From contig JAEVHH010000003.1 in the NCBI GenBank assembly GCA_017607445.1, positions 5,704,001 through 5,768,000 of the forward strand: DNA of 64,000 nt, written 5' to 3'. Position numbers and translations under genes: made by a program. Below the pieces are notes generated by a model. It did not search any database and was not told the DNA's origin. It saw only the letters and a list, made by a program, of their open reading frames with translations. This DNA is from Histoplasma ohiense. Taxonomy: Eukaryota > Ascomycota > Eurotiomycetes > Onygenales > Ajellomycetaceae. This document shows positions 9,780 to 21,900 of this stretch, piece by piece. Numbering within the stretch: the first letter of the stretch is position 1; each line of letters opens with the position of its first letter.

Positions 9780-11727
9780 ATGGGCCCCTCCCCAAGTCTG
9801 TCACCTTCACATCGCCCGCGAAAGAAGAGGAGATTGCTATCAACAACCGCTCCCCACTCAAACATCGATCTTATCACCAACACAGATGCAACTCAGCCTT
9901 CTCCCACATTTCCACTCGTGTCGTTTTTATGGACAGCTCGTGCTGGTGTATCCCAATGGGTTGTGCTACCTCTGATTCTGATGGTCGTTGGGCTATTCCG
10001 CTGGTCCACGGGCCTATGGGGATATTCTGGTGAGCTTTAAGTCATCCCCCCAATTGAATTTCGAAAATGAAACTAAATATATGAAATACCTCAGGCCAAA
10101 ACACTCCTCCAATGTACGGTGACTTTGAGGCTCAGCGACACTGGATGGAAATCACCACCCATCTACCGTTGTCGCTATGGTACTTCTATGACTTACAATG
10201 GTGGGGTCTGGACTACCCTCCCCTTACTGCTTATCACAGTTGGCTTTTGGGTAAATTGTAAGAATCTAAACTCGTCTAGATATCTTTGATCTGTTGCTGA
10301 TATTAGATAGCGGTTCGGTCATTGACCCGTCATGGTTTGTCCTGGATGACTCCCGTGGAGTTGAAGGCCCTTTGCTCAAAGTCTATATGCGTGCGACAGT
10401 CGTGGTCTCCGAGTACCTCGTTTACATCCCTGCCGTTGTTATATTTCTTAGGAGATACTCTCGAATGCAAGGAACTCATGCCTGGGCTTCTTCCATTGCA
10501 CTTGTTGCCATCCTTATGCAGCCTGCCACTATTCTTGTAGACCATGGACATTTCCAATACAATACCGTTATGCTCGGGCTAGTTGTGGCAGCATTGGAAA
10601 GCATGTTCGCCAACCGGATGCTCTGGGCCTGTTTGTTCTTCGTATCGTCCCTGTGCTTCAAGCAAATGGCATTGTATTTTGCCCCAACGATATTCGCCTT
10701 CATGCTTGGCTCCTGCTTTTCACTACGCGTGAGAATTGGCCGTTTAATCAGCATTAGTCTGGCCACGATCCTTACATTCGGCCTGATATTCGCTCCGTTC
10801 ATAATCATGCCTCTCTATAACAAATACCGCGGCATTGAGCTGTCACTGCCCAGTCCGCCTCTCCTCCAAAGCCTTCCAGTGCAGCTGGATGAATCCTCGT
10901 GGATTTTTCCTCCAGTCCTGCAGCTCGCGCAGGCAATCCATCGCATATTCCCGTTTGCCAGGGGCTTGTTTGAAGACAAGGTTGCTAATTTCTGGTGCAC
11001 TATCCACACATTTTACAAACTGAACCGTTTCCCGTCAGCCTTACTCCAACGTGCGTCACTTGGAGCCACCATTCTAATGATCTCGACGCCGTGCACGCTC
11101 ATCGCCCTATATCCTCGGCCGACACTTCTTCTACCAGCACTAGCAAGCACGGCATGGGGATTTTTCCTATGCTCCTTTCAAGTCCATGAAAAGAGCATCT
11201 TGTTACCACTCCTCCCCATGACCCTACTTTTTGGCAGCGAGCGCGGCTTAAGCAAAGAAACACGGGCATGGGTTGGCTGGGCGAACATGCTTGGCGCGTG
11301 GACCCTCTTCCCGCTCTTACGACGCGATGAATTGCGCGTTCCATACTTCGTCCTCATTCTGCTGTGGGCATACCTGCTTGGCCTCCCACCAACGTCGCTA
11401 GACCTATATTGGCATGAATCGGCCGCGCCCTCTCAAGCGGCTCAAAACGGCCCCGGGAATTTACATATTCTCACGAAGATATTGCATTTGGTTTATTATT
11501 CAGCTATCATATTCTGGCACGTTCTTGAAGCCTTTGTCGCTACACCGGCGGGGAAGCCGGATTTATGGGTTGTGCTTAACGTTTTAATCGGAGCATCCGG
11601 GTTTGGCATTTTATATCTGTGGTGCACGTGGAAACTCATCCAGCAAACTTGGTTAATGAGCCCGTCAGCGACTTCATCGAAGACTCTGAAGGGCGAGTCC
11701 GTAAGTGAAGAGAAGAAAAAGGGATAG
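9780..11727 (+). CDS. alg6: ALG6 dolichyl-P-Glc:Man9GlcNAc2-PP-dolichol alpha-1,3-glucosyltransferase (3 exons)
   Basis: ER membrane enzyme that adds the first glucose to the lipid-linked N-glycan precursor. Exons 9780-10029, 10095-10257 and 10311-11727 give 609 residues. The last acceptor is ATAG at 10307-10310; using the earlier TTAG would create an in-frame stop, whereas this one gives [15 protein letters not shown] as in other fungal Alg6 proteins. Seen: cytosolic Arg/Lys-rich N-terminus, first membrane helix about 58-76, then the first luminal loop [21 protein letters not shown] with the GDFE acidic residue (D93) corresponding to the catalytic Asp of Alg6 enzymes, [29 protein letters not shown] and FQVHEKSIL, and about a dozen hydrophobic helices. 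A Lys-rich C-terminus (EEKKKG) resembles an ER-retrieval tail. Start chosen for the A at -3 and correct length. ALG8 is less likely because the loops fit Alg6 better. Confidence 0.92.
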
Positions 11728-12571
11728 AAGGGGAATTCAATGAGGATAATAATAGAAATTTTAATTTTGTGATACAATATATACCTGCTGGAGCTGGGAA
11801 TTTATTTCCTTCTGTCCCCCTTTTTGATTCCGTATACTTTTACACATCGTACTATTTATTTACTTCACATTTTGATACACAAAGCATCTTGCGACATATC
11901 TTCATTTCAAACATGTGATTGTAATTCACTGTAAACGCATTTTTTTCTTTAACTGATATTTGTCTAAATTACATGCTTCTGCTCTCCTGATGAGAGAGGA
12001 GGAACAATATTTTTTCTCAGGCTATTAAACATGGAGGAGGCTTTACGGTCATATTCCAATTTCCCTCGCTCAATATGCCTGTCGAACTCATGAGTAGCAT
12101 ATCGTGCGTCTCGGAAAGGGCAGTTGCCAGCCGCTAAAGAGTCAGATAAGGACTCAGGGGGCCAGTTTCGTTTTCTTCCAAGTTGCTTAGGACGGTGTGG
12201 TATTTGGAACGAATGGCGCCGGCGTTTAAAATAAAAGCATTCAATATCGATCTTGACAGGTAAGAAAACATACCAACACAAAACTTAGCTGCCTGATAGA
12301 GTTTGAATACTGATCAAAGGGTGAGGGAAACCGTTCACGTTCTATTTCAAGTCCTCATTCCCCAATCAAGCGACTGCACCAACCATTCAGTTTCAGGGGC
12401 TTAGAATTGGTAAAAGAGTTTGTAGTCTTTACCGCAAGAGAGCCTGAATAGTCCAGCTGCCACCACCAAGGCCGACGAAAAAGAAACTCCATTGCCTCCT
12501 CCTTCAGCGATGCAAGCAATTCGCATACAGCCAACCCTTGTCCCGAAACCAACACGTTGAGCTCAACTTGC
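11728..12571. other. Intergenic region downstream of alg6
   Basis: The 3' flank of alg6. A minus-strand frame at 11964-12281 and another at 12355-12582 have fairly coding-like composition but no family I recognise; the latter lies directly downstream of the kinase remnant and could be its 3' flank or another decayed exon. Confidence 0.4.
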
Positions 12572-13330
12572 CTAGTTAGCAATGTCCCCTAGTTCCTCTC
12601 CATTTGCTTCGAGCCAGTGCTCCTTCAAGTAGTTCTGCTGTCCATCGGTGACACCGAGACTGTCAGTTAGCCACGGATCAAAGATGAGATCCTTAACACT
12701 CAGTCGCTCCTCAGGCAGCCGCGGAGGATCCTACGACGAAAGTGTAGGAATCTTTCCTTCTCACTATCTTCTGCGTCTTGGATATTCTCCGCGGCAAGTT
12801 TCTCGAGGGTGATGTCGAGCATGGGGATGACTTTTGTTTTTCCATTTTCCTATATTAGCTTTCGCAGGAAGCTACTCATGTGAATATACTAGATGTAACT
12901 TTGTTTTTGTGGACATTTTTACCATTTTCATGCCAGAATATTGGACAAACTCTGCTCTAGTGCATAAGACCAGGTGGTGGTGGCATCAGCACAGATCCTA
13001 ACTCTGCAACAAGATGTCCATCATGAGATCACAACCCCTGAGGAGAAGTTCCAGAGCAACAAAATGTCAAGTCTTTAAAAGAAGGATAGAACTTAGACCA
13101 AAAACAAGGAAATATCACTTTGATTTGGCAGGAATTGATCACCATTTCAAAACTTCCGATATCAGCTACTTAATTCCACTTATGTCCACATGATGATCTC
13201 CTGGGGCTCTGCAATCGTCATGCGTTCGATCATATAATCTGGCATCATCGAAATCAGATGAATGGTAGCTGCTGTAATGATCAGGCACCGGCCAGGAATA
13301 CAGTGCTAACCACCTAGGCTCAAAAGACCA
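12572..13330 (-). pseudogene. Decayed SRPK-like Ser/Thr protein kinase (C-terminal part)
   Basis: On the minus strand the distal kinase subdomains can be recognised in pieces. At about 13256-13245 SDFDDA stands where SDFG is expected (the DFG Gly has become Asp); at 13213-13187 CRAP is followed after one extra base by EIIMW, i.e. the (Y)RAPE(V/I)I motif of subdomain VIII; at about 12840-12722 comes a Glu-rich linker ending in FLHFRRRILR; after a lost base near 12720 the frame continues LPEERLSVKDLIFDPWL, the usual subdomain XI ending, then a short tail and TAG at 12572-12574. At least two frameshifts, several stops in the middle and a mutated DFG show it is dead. The N-lobe is not visible. 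SRPK-like kinases are often multicopy in fungi. Family assignment is by motif reading only. Confidence 0.6.
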
Positions 13331-14761
13331 TAAGACGGTTGGCTTCCTGCCTGCCGCGCCCAATACGCCTATCGTTACAGCTATTTCAACTCTTTGATAG
13401 ATGACCCGATCTTGGTAGACTTCTCAGTCTGATGAATCACCACATTCGTTCGTCATTCTCAAGCTCCTTATAAAAGAACGTATCGCTCACAGAGAGAAGC
13501 GGATTTTTTTGATTGAAAATCTGAAGATCAACAGGTGAGAAAAGTATTATCTGATTTGAAAAACGATCATAGTCAATCTATCTGTATGTATTATTTTCAG
13601 TGTGTGAAGGAAGTTCAAACACACAAAAGTAACTGGAGAAGAAATTGTTTCGCGCGCCCAAGCGACAGGAGCTTCTTTATAGATGCTATAAAATGTGATG
13701 ATTCATAAGAATTTCTCAAAAGTCTGCTGTGTAATACACAGATGTTTTGCTCGAGATTTTTACATCTCAAGGAACGAAAGATATTTGTGAATATACTCAT
13801 ATTCAAAATGGCTTGTCTTTGCCTTACTGCGCCTGCCGTCGGGAGGGATATCAGGGCATCCAATGTATTGCCATATCACCACCAACATTGGTGGAACAGC
13901 AGGTAGGTAGGAAGACGACGCTGTGAAGAATCAATCACCTTGTCCGTCCGCCGGGTGGCAAGTGCGGTCGAAGTTCAGCAGAAGCTGAGTGGCGAGCCAG
14001 AAACTCCGCGACCAACCGTCACACATACATAACAGGGTAGGGACGGAGTTTTCCGTCCGCTGAAAGAGTAGGCGAAGAATAGGTGGCAAAAATGGAGGAG
14101 AATGGATGGATGGTGGCGGTGGGACTGGCAAACAAAGCATCTGGTGAGTTCAAGCAACAACACCGTCTGAAGATGTACTGTGCACGCACGGAGGACTCGA
14201 GGTATCGAAGCTGACGGCCGAGCGAAGGGGAGAGGGGCCAGCCTCTATATATGCATATGCGTATGGCTCCAAGCGACGAACTCTGCTGCACTGCAAAAGG
14301 AGCACTCGTTTCCCGAAACAGCCGCTCCCAAAAAGACGATTCTATTTAAACAGATTTAACCCAGCTCAGCTGACTATTAAATTTAGCACCTTCAGCATTT
14401 TTCTACAGGGCTCTTGAAGCTCTAATGACGTATGTATCTAGGTAGAGTCAGCTTAGACCGGAATAGATAAAAATGCAGTGTCCATATCGAAAGGCAATCT
14501 GTTACTTGTATGTACAGAATCATAGTGGGATTGGAGACCTGTTGCCCTTGCCATGGCCGAGAGAGAAAAACTACCTTAGGCATGCACACCATCATCCTGC
14601 AAAGGTGGAGTGGTGGAAAGTTTTTTTTTTCGCGCCGATCATCATGGTTCATGTGCATGATGTGCATCAACTAGTTTTGTGTGTTGTATTTTTATTTGCA
14701 CAGCCTCCAGCTTGTTTATCAATACCTGTACTAGACTCAGTAGAACTTAGTGCGGATACAA
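13331..14761. other. Non-coding region, no gene recognised
   Basis: Possible upstream remains of the decayed kinase near 13331-13500, then sequence with only small overlapping frames (13615-13863, 13931-14291 minus). No motif, tRNA or intron structure seen. Confidence 0.5.
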
Positions 14762-14787
14762 CTGACAGGGGAATGCTCCCCTGTCAG
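14762..14787. repeat. Perfect 11-bp inverted repeat with 4-nt loop
   Basis: CTGACAGGGGA (14762-14772) is followed by ATGC and its exact reverse complement (14777-14787). A related GACAGGGG...CTGTC lies near 14878-14891. It could be a palindromic protein-binding site; there is no T-tract to suggest a terminator. Confidence 0.6.
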
Positions 14788-14972
14788 CCAATGAAAACGG
14801 GCCGGTTCCAGGGGTGGGGAACTTAAAATGGCACGATGTATGCATCCGGTATGGACTTATCCTAATCGGGTGGTCTAGACAGGGGCTACTGTCTCAGAGT
14901 TGCTGGAGGCGTACACCGTATGTACGGTATGTATGGTGTGGAAGCGCTATTCCACCCATAGGGCGAACGAGT

Positions 14973-15004
14973 GGTATTTTCCGGTATTTTCCCGGTATTT
15001 TTCC
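14973..15004 (+). repeat. Three tandem GGTATTTT(T)CC(C) units
   Basis: GGTATTTTCC, GGTATTTTCCC and GGTATTTTTCC lie head to tail about 320 bp upstream of the membrane-protein ATG. Possible promoter element; function unknown. Confidence 0.5.
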
Positions 15005-15171
15005 GGCACTTGCTGCGCCGTTTTTTTTCTCCTGTGACCTCGCAATGTCCGCCTGGGCAGTTGGCTCACCACTTCCTGACTTGCTCCCTTTCTGTGTTCA
15101 GACCTCCATCTCTGTCCATCCGTCGTTCTCTCTATCACTCTCCTTTTTCTTCTTCCTTCGCCATTCGTTTG

Positions 15172-15198
15172 ATGCCTATTTCATCACCCTACGTATAA
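15172..15198 (+). promoter_or_regulatory. Eight-codon uORF upstream of the membrane-protein gene
   Basis: ATG CCT ATT ... GTA TAA (15172-15198) lies 127 nt before the main ATG, downstream of a pyrimidine-rich stretch (about 15060-15170) typical of fungal core promoters, so it may be in the 5' UTR. Confidence 0.35.
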
Positions 15199-15325
15199 GG
15201 GCAACGTCTATACAGAGCTCTCTTCCTATATTTCTGTGGGTGCTGGGTTCTTGTCTTGGGGGTCGCGAGTAACGCTCCCTTGCTCCTCCAACCATTTAGT
15301 CCGCCAGTCGCTGCCGCCAGCCACG

Positions 15326-16081
15326 ATGCGGTGGACACCCTCCTTTTCCCTTTTGCTGCTCTCAGCCCTCCTTCTGGCCATCGCCATTGCTGGCGCGGAG
15401 AATTCAAATAATGGCAGAAAGAGACAGGTGGTCAGCGTCGACGAGTCACAAACAGACTCCCCATCTCCAACAGACTCACCAACAACGACCACAACCTCCT
15501 CGACTTCCAGCTCAACGCCAGAACCACCAACCACCTCTCAGCCCGAAAATCCAACCACTCCAAGCACAAACGAACCCCCTCCCAAAACTACTAGCCCCGA
15601 AACTCCAACCAAAACAACAAACCGAACCACCCCTCCCCCGCGAACCAACTCCCCCCAACCAACACAATCCTCCGTCGTTATCATCACCAATACCATCACC
15701 ATCAGTGGCAGCACTTTTGAACAAACCTCCGCCTCAACCATAACACCAGGCCAATCCCCCGCCCCCGGCCTAAGCAACGACAATGACGGCGGCCGCGCCT
15801 CCTCCGGCCTCAGCGACTCGTCCAAACGAATCATCATCGGTGTCGTCGTTGGCGTAGGCGGTGCCATCCTCGTGGGCGGCCTAGCCTTCGTGGCATGGCG
15901 GCTGCGTCGCAAGCGAAACTCCCGCGGCGTAGGCGACGATGACGACCTGATGAACGCAGGCACTGCCGTAGGCTCGTCGAGCCACGAAACCTCGACGGTG
16001 GGAATGGGTCCTAGCCCGTTTACATCCACGTTGGATCAGTATCATCACCCTGGCGGGGTGAACCCGTCGTCGAATTTCTGA
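15326..16081 (+). CDS. MID2/WSC-like single-pass cell-surface protein
   Basis: 251 residues, single exon. Signal peptide 1-24 (LLLLSALLLAIAIAGA); a dibasic RKR at 31-33 that could be a Kex2-type site; a Ser/Thr/Pro-rich ectodomain to about 165 that would be heavily O-mannosylated, with an N-glycosylation sequon NRT at 99; one membrane helix at about 169-191 (IIIGVVVGVGGAILVGGLAFVAW) followed by the stop-transfer RLRRKR; and a short acidic and Ser-rich tail. This is the layout of Mid2/Wsc-type wall-stress sensors and related Ser/Thr-rich surface proteins; no Cys-rich WSC domain is present. The frame is open upstream to 15236, but the ATG at 15326 begins the signal peptide. Family assignment is architectural, not by specific motif. 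Confidence 0.8.
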   Translation: MRWTPSFSLLLLSALLLAIAIAGAENSNNGRKRQVVSVDESQTDSPSPTDSPTTTTTSSTSSSTPEPPTTSQPENPTTPSTNEPPPKTTSPETPTKTTNRTTPPPRTNSPQPTQSSVVIITNTITISGSTFEQTSASTITPGQSPAPGLSNDNDGGRASSGLSDSSKRIIIGVVVGVGGAILVGGLAFVAWRLRRKRNSRGVGDDDDLMNAGTAVGSSSHETSTVGMGPSPFTSTLDQYHHPGGVNPSSNF

Positions 16082-16959
16082 GTGTTTGGCGAAAATGAGG
16101 AAACTGAAAGGTGAAAAGGAAAATGTTTTAACCCCTTTTTTTGCCTATTTTTATTGAAACTTTGGAATTGCAAAAGCGTGGCATTCGTTGGATGATCTGT
16201 CTTGCACGAGCATAACCGGATTTACTTCGTTTCTATGTTGTGCGAAGCAAGTTTGCAAGTTTCTGCTTTGGAGAAATGGCTAATACCCTTCTGTTTTCTC
16301 CATTTCGTTTGGTAGAGTCGGGGCTGCATTGAACTGTTTTTTTCTTGTCTTATCATATCAACCTCCATTCGCATAGATGATTGTTGATATTTTCTTTTTA
16401 TTTATGGCCGTGCGGGAGTTATAACTCTGTTTTTCTTTTGTACTCTTATCTACTTTCTCTCTATTCGCTCTTGTTTTCCATTAATAATTCATTCTATTTG
16501 CCTTCTTTTCCCTTTCTTTCTTCCAACTCTCAAATTCTGAAAACCTCTTAAAAAAATCTGAAAGAAAACCTAAAAGAAAGCAAGCACAAACACACCACAC
16601 TGTGAAAGAAACAAAAAAAAAAGTGTTTGGTGATCAACCTGGTAATCTTGATATTGATTTTCTTGCCCTCTCGCTAATCCGTTACTTTTGGCCAGTTTTA
16701 TAAGCAAGCGCTCAGGGGAATGTTGGCAAAACACTCTCTACTACAGATGCACAGAAATATAAATGCAAATCTCAATGCTGGAGCTCATAAATTCAGATAT
16801 CAATCGGTGGTATGAAGATCTTGTTATGTAGAGTGCTCACTGCATCCACATCAGCCATATGATATCCGGAGGTTCTTAGAAGTTATACCTACGTGGTGAA
16901 ATAGATGTAGTCACGTGGCATCAGCAAGCATAAGATACCTATAACTTCTCTCTCAACAG
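16082..16959. other. 3' flank and transition to the transposon island
   Basis: Contains pyrimidine- and A-rich tracts and no gene. CpG is still present (for example near 16891 and 16913) but becomes rare beyond about 16960, marking the boundary between gene space and the mutated repeat island. Confidence 0.55.
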
Positions 16960-17602
16960 AGCTGGGGGCCCCCTTCTTTTGAATTAACTGACTTGGAGTT
17001 TGCACATCATCACAGATCTATCTCAACACACTGCATCACTCAACTTCGCAACACATTATCCAGTATTCTCCCATCTTGAACTGCCTTCATTCAATGTCAT
17101 CATCATCAATCACTCACTGCTTTGACATTCATTGAACACCTCATGGAACATTTCAATACATCTGATTGTCAAATCAACATGTCTCACTGAATTTCTTTTC
17201 TGATCTATTCATGTCATTTCATCTAACATCATTGAATCTCTGACTCTTATACTTCAACATCATCTGCTCTTCACTTTTCAAAAGTCTGTGCACTCTCATC
17301 ATCTGCATCAAATATTTTTCCACTGTCGCCCGTGGGAACACACAACATATTGAATCACTTGATATCAAATTCATCACCATACTTTCATAGAAATTGTTCA
17401 CAATATACTCATTCAGCACAATTGCCTCTGTATTCATCACTTGAACTTTCAACATTCACTCAATTCCACTGAAATCAATCCACATCTGTGTAAAATCATA
17501 ACACTACTTCTTCAGTTAGTAGTTAACTATATCAACTTTATATGATATAATAATCATTATCTCATCTTACTTCTAAAGTACATCTCTCTCTGCTGAACTC
17601 TG
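16960..17602. other. CpG-depleted, probably transposon-derived sequence left of R1
   Basis: CpG is nearly absent, like the mobile elements to the right. It continues at 24637 on the other side of R1, since the TSD of R1 joins the two. A small minus frame (17219-17455) is not a recognised family. Confidence 0.45.
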
Positions 17603-17918
17603 TGTAAGAAACCCGCACTAAGTTATCAGTGCTAGGCTGAAATTGGCGATTGCTCTAAAGATATGACATTGCTGAACATAGCACTGCCAATGTCATATCA
17701 AGTTTGAAATCAAGGCATTATCTTACCACTTGCATCATACTACACCATCTACATCATAGCAAAGTTCAATCTGTTTACAATACTGTGTATATAGATAGCA
17801 GCTGACTCAATCTTCTAGAGATCAGCAGATCATTCTGTTTTAATTTAATCTCTACATTCTACAATATTGATATTAATTCAAATCTTCTTCAATATATTAC
17901 TATATTATCTTCTACAAC

Positions 17919-17957
<39 letters not shown>

Positions 17958-18935
17958 TTCAATTATAGATGTATACAGTCAGTGACTATGACATCTACCT
18001 GAAATACTTCAGGATTTTTCAAATCAAGAATATTCTAATATACAAAAACAATTTGACACATGCATTAACAGAATTCCAGCCCAGAATCAAACAACTATTC
18101 AAACTATTCAATTCAAAAATAAAATCAAAAGAATGTCAATGGGTTAGCACAACTCAACTTCAAAACAAAGGAAATAAATATTATAAAAGACAGCAGCTAT
18201 TAAAAATCAACAGAAAAGAAAAAACATTTGCAATGACTATTATCAACAAATAATGAAGCAAACTGCTTGAAACAAATGAAAATTAACAATAAACAAAGTT
18301 AAAGAAAAGATCAAAATAAAATAAACAAAAACAACTGATCTAAATATCATCAAGTGACACTATTCAAACAAGCTCTTGTAGCAACATTTGACTCATTTAA
18401 ATATTCAATTAAGAACATATTTCCAGCTTTTGTATTGAATAACAAACTCAAATTTAACTGATTCAGTTGATACTTCTCTCTCAGTCTCAATCTTAGTTCT
18501 GAATACTTTGTACAAAGTAACAGAAGATGCTCTGGATTTTCATATAACTGACAATCTGAACATAGATCATTTAAATCATCTTTAAACTTTGCTAAATATG
18601 ATTTGAAATATCCATGTCCAAGCTTTAGCTGCATTATTGTAGCAAAAAGTTTCTTCTTACACTTTATTGAGCAAGTCTTCCACTTTGGCTTAGTTTCAAA
18701 TCTGGAATAATGCACACTTTTTCTTTGCATGAACCAGACATCTTGCCACTTTTGTAAACATAATTCTCTTATTCTTCTTTTAATAAAAGATCATGTTACA
18801 ATTCTTTGACAGCAGACTTCTAACTCAGTGGCTCTTTTTGCAGCTTTATCAGCCAACTCTTCTACAACTTAATTCTTGCAGAGTCTTAAGAACTTCTTGT
18901 GATATAAGCAGCTAATTCTCATATCACTGTTTACA
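17603..18935 (+). repeat. R1 5' LTR, interrupted by a LINE
   Basis: LTR segments 17603-17920 and 18871-18935 flank the LINE insertion. It begins TGTAAGAAACCCGC and ends GTTTACA. It retains CpG where the 3' copy has TpG (CCCGC versus TCTGC). Confidence 0.9.
17921..18857 (-). mobile_element. 5'-truncated LINE inserted in the R1 5' LTR
   Basis: The 937-bp insert is flanked by the 13-bp duplication TCTTCTACAACTT (17908-17920 and 18858-18870). Its 3' end (left, minus strand) is an (ATT)12 tract at 17921-17956, i.e. an (AAT)n tail. The minus frame 18350-18730 encodes the C-terminus of a Tad/I-type LINE ORF2: a LKLGHGYFKSYL segment, then a Cys/His region (CSDC...HLLLLC) that follows the RT/RNase H part in fungal LINEs. 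Truncated at its 5' end and dead. Confidence 0.85.
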
Positions 18936-18969
18936 GTTTGATTCACTCAATCTCTTATCTCTTCAAGAA

Positions 18970-21900
18970 TTGAGTATTTTAATCATCATATCTGAGATTG
19001 ATTCATTCTCAAATACTTCTCAATCAGCAGTCATTGAGCTAGCAGCATCTGCAATATCTGTCTCAGCTAATCAGCAGAAAATTCAGCTTGCTGATTCATC
19101 TGTCTATTATGACAGCAATCTACATGAATATCATATATTCATAAAAGCTCTCAAATGCATATATAAGTTGAACCCAATTCAATACAATACTGATGAAGTC
19201 AAGATTGTTTATGCTTCAGAATGATTACAGAAAACAATCAAAACTATTTAAGCTACTAAAAAAAGAGAGTTTGAAAGATTAAATCAATTTTTCTTATGAA
19301 AGAACTTTAAGAAATTTCTGCACAATGATCTGAAGAATATCTGCAACTGTGACTTTACAGCAGTGATTCACTTTGAAGAATTAAAGCATTCACTGAATCA
19401 ATCAATTCAACAATTTATCTTCAGATTTAATGAGATTCACAATGATCTAGCAATCAATATAGAAGAACTATTTGCTCAATTATTCTTTGCTAAATTATCA
19501 TCAGCAATACAAAATCAAATTCAAACTCATCATGATTCTTCTATCAATCAAACTGAATTGATTGTGCTAGTTGTATGAATTCAAGCTGTTAATAGAAGTC
19601 ATGCTAGAAGAAGTAACAACAAATAAAAATCCTCTTTACAAAATAGATATCAGAAGAGTGATGATAAATGCAGAATCAAACAGTTCTCTGACAGCTCTTT
19701 TTTGAAGACTCAATGAAATCTAATCTCAGCTGAAAAGCTTATTATAGAGAAACATCAACACTGTATGAATAATAATCTTTGTCTATTCTGTGAGGAGGCA
19801 GATCATCTTCTTAAGAATTGTAATAAGAAGAAAAAATAAACTCAAACCACAGATAAATCAAAACCCACATCTGTGATAGCTCATATCACTGAAACTCAGA
19901 ATGATGAGAAGTGACTAGATGATAGATTTCATATATACATCACTATTCAATTAAACATCTCTAATGATTCTGAGCTGATTCAATGCCTAGTCAATTCTGA
20001 AGCAGATTTCAATTATATCTCTTATACTTATACTACTTCTAAAGAATGGAAATGGATTGGACCACCATCTCAAATGCAATATTCTGATGAATGATAAGAA
20101 TATCAATATGACATCATTAATACTACTCATAGAGCCACTGATGAGTTAGATGAAACTTGAGCAAGCAAACTTAGCTTTCATTCTGTTAATCTAGCAGATG
20201 AAGATCTTTATCTAGATCTTTCATGATTACAAACAGTCAATTCTTTAATTGATTGAAAAGCATTATCATGGTGATATTGAATCAGAGATACTAGAATTGA
20301 AATAACAGAATCAGAAGAATTTATCCATTCTATACAAGAAACATCTACAACACCACTCTACTTTTGAGACAGCAATATCAAATCTTCTTTGAAACAACTA
20401 TATTCTATTAACAAAACTACTTTATCTCAAAATCTACAAGATCTCTTAACTGAATTTAAAGATATCTTTCTGCTGAAGCAGCAGTCAAGTTGAATGAGAA
20501 CTGCATCATATCACATCATATTTGATTGCAAGACAGAAAGAAATCTTCTTATGAACTTTTATACAACCTCTCAATAGCAGAACTAGATGTCTTATGCAAA
20601 TATCTAGAAGAAATGCTGTCACAGCAGTGAATTCATTCTACAAAGAGCCCTGCTGCTGCATCTATTGTATTCACAAAGAAAAAGAATGAAACTCTACATC
20701 TTTGCATAGATTATCAAGATCTTAACAAGATAACTATAAAGAATTGATATTCAATCCCTCATATTGAAGAAATGTTAGATCAATTACAGAGTGCTATCAT
20801 CTTCTCTAAAATAGATCTCTGAGATGCCTACTACTGTATATAAATAGTAGAAGAAGATGAATGGAAAACAGTGTTTTGAACTCAATACAGCAGCTACAAA
20901 TTCCAAGTTATGTCTATAAGACTCTGTAATGCTTCTGCTACATTTCAATCTTATATCAATGAAGTGCTGAAAGGTCTAGTTGATATCTGTTGCATTGTTT
21001 ACCTTGATGACATTCTTATCTATTCTCAAAATACTGAAGATCATACAAAACACCTCTGATTAATCTTTGAATACTTATGAAAATATCAACTTTATGCTAA
21101 GAAAAGCAAATGCATTTTTTTCACTACTGAGGTTGAATTTCTTGGCTATATTGTATCATCTACTGATATAGCCATGGATCACAACTGAGTTGAAACTATT
21201 CTAAATTGGCCAGAATCTAAAGGTGTTCATGATATTCAAGTTTTCATAGAATTTGCAAACTTTTATTGCAGATTCATATATGCTTTTTCACAGATAGTCA
21301 CATCTCTTACAGATCTTCTTCAAAATGCTATAGATAAGCAAACTAAGTTTCAACTTAGTGATTCAACAAGAAAAGCTTTTGTAAATTTGAAAGAAGCATT
21401 TGCACAAGCTATTCTACTGATTCATTATGATTCACAGAAGGAAACTCAAGTTGAAATGAATGCAAGCAAGAATGGAATTGCTGGTATTCTATTTCAATGT
21501 CTAGAATCAGTATCAGAAACCTATCAAGAAGCTATAGAAATAGCATCAGAATGAAGCAGAGATATAGATAATTCAGTGTCTACTCAAAGAAAAAAGTGAA
21601 GATTCATTGTATTCTTTTCACAGAAGCTTTCTGAAGCTTCTAGAAACTATGATATTTATAATTTGAAACTTCTGATTATAGTGACATCATTTCACCACTG
21701 GTGATACTATCTGCAAGGCAATTCATACTCAATTCAGATCATAATCAATCATGATAATCTGAAATACTTTCTTAATATCAAAAGCTTGAACAATCATCAG
21801 ACACATTGAGTGGAAGAGCTATCTGCTTATGATTTCTATATGATCTATTGATCAGAATGGCTAAACCCTGCTGATTCATCTTTGAGATATTCAGACTATG

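Noticed and set aside
14814..15272. 152-codon plus frame upstream of the membrane-protein gene
   Set aside because: Overlaps the pyrimidine-rich promoter; Phe/Ser-rich translation is a by-product of CT tracts.
1..16959. tRNA or rRNA genes
   Set aside because: I looked for B-box-like GGTTCRA motifs with a matching A box and acceptor stem; the few GGTTCGA hits lie in coding sequence or lack partners.
17969..18253. 94-codon plus ORF at the left end of the LINE insert
   Set aside because: Lies in the LINE 3' region on the opposite strand, with no family features and A-rich low complexity.
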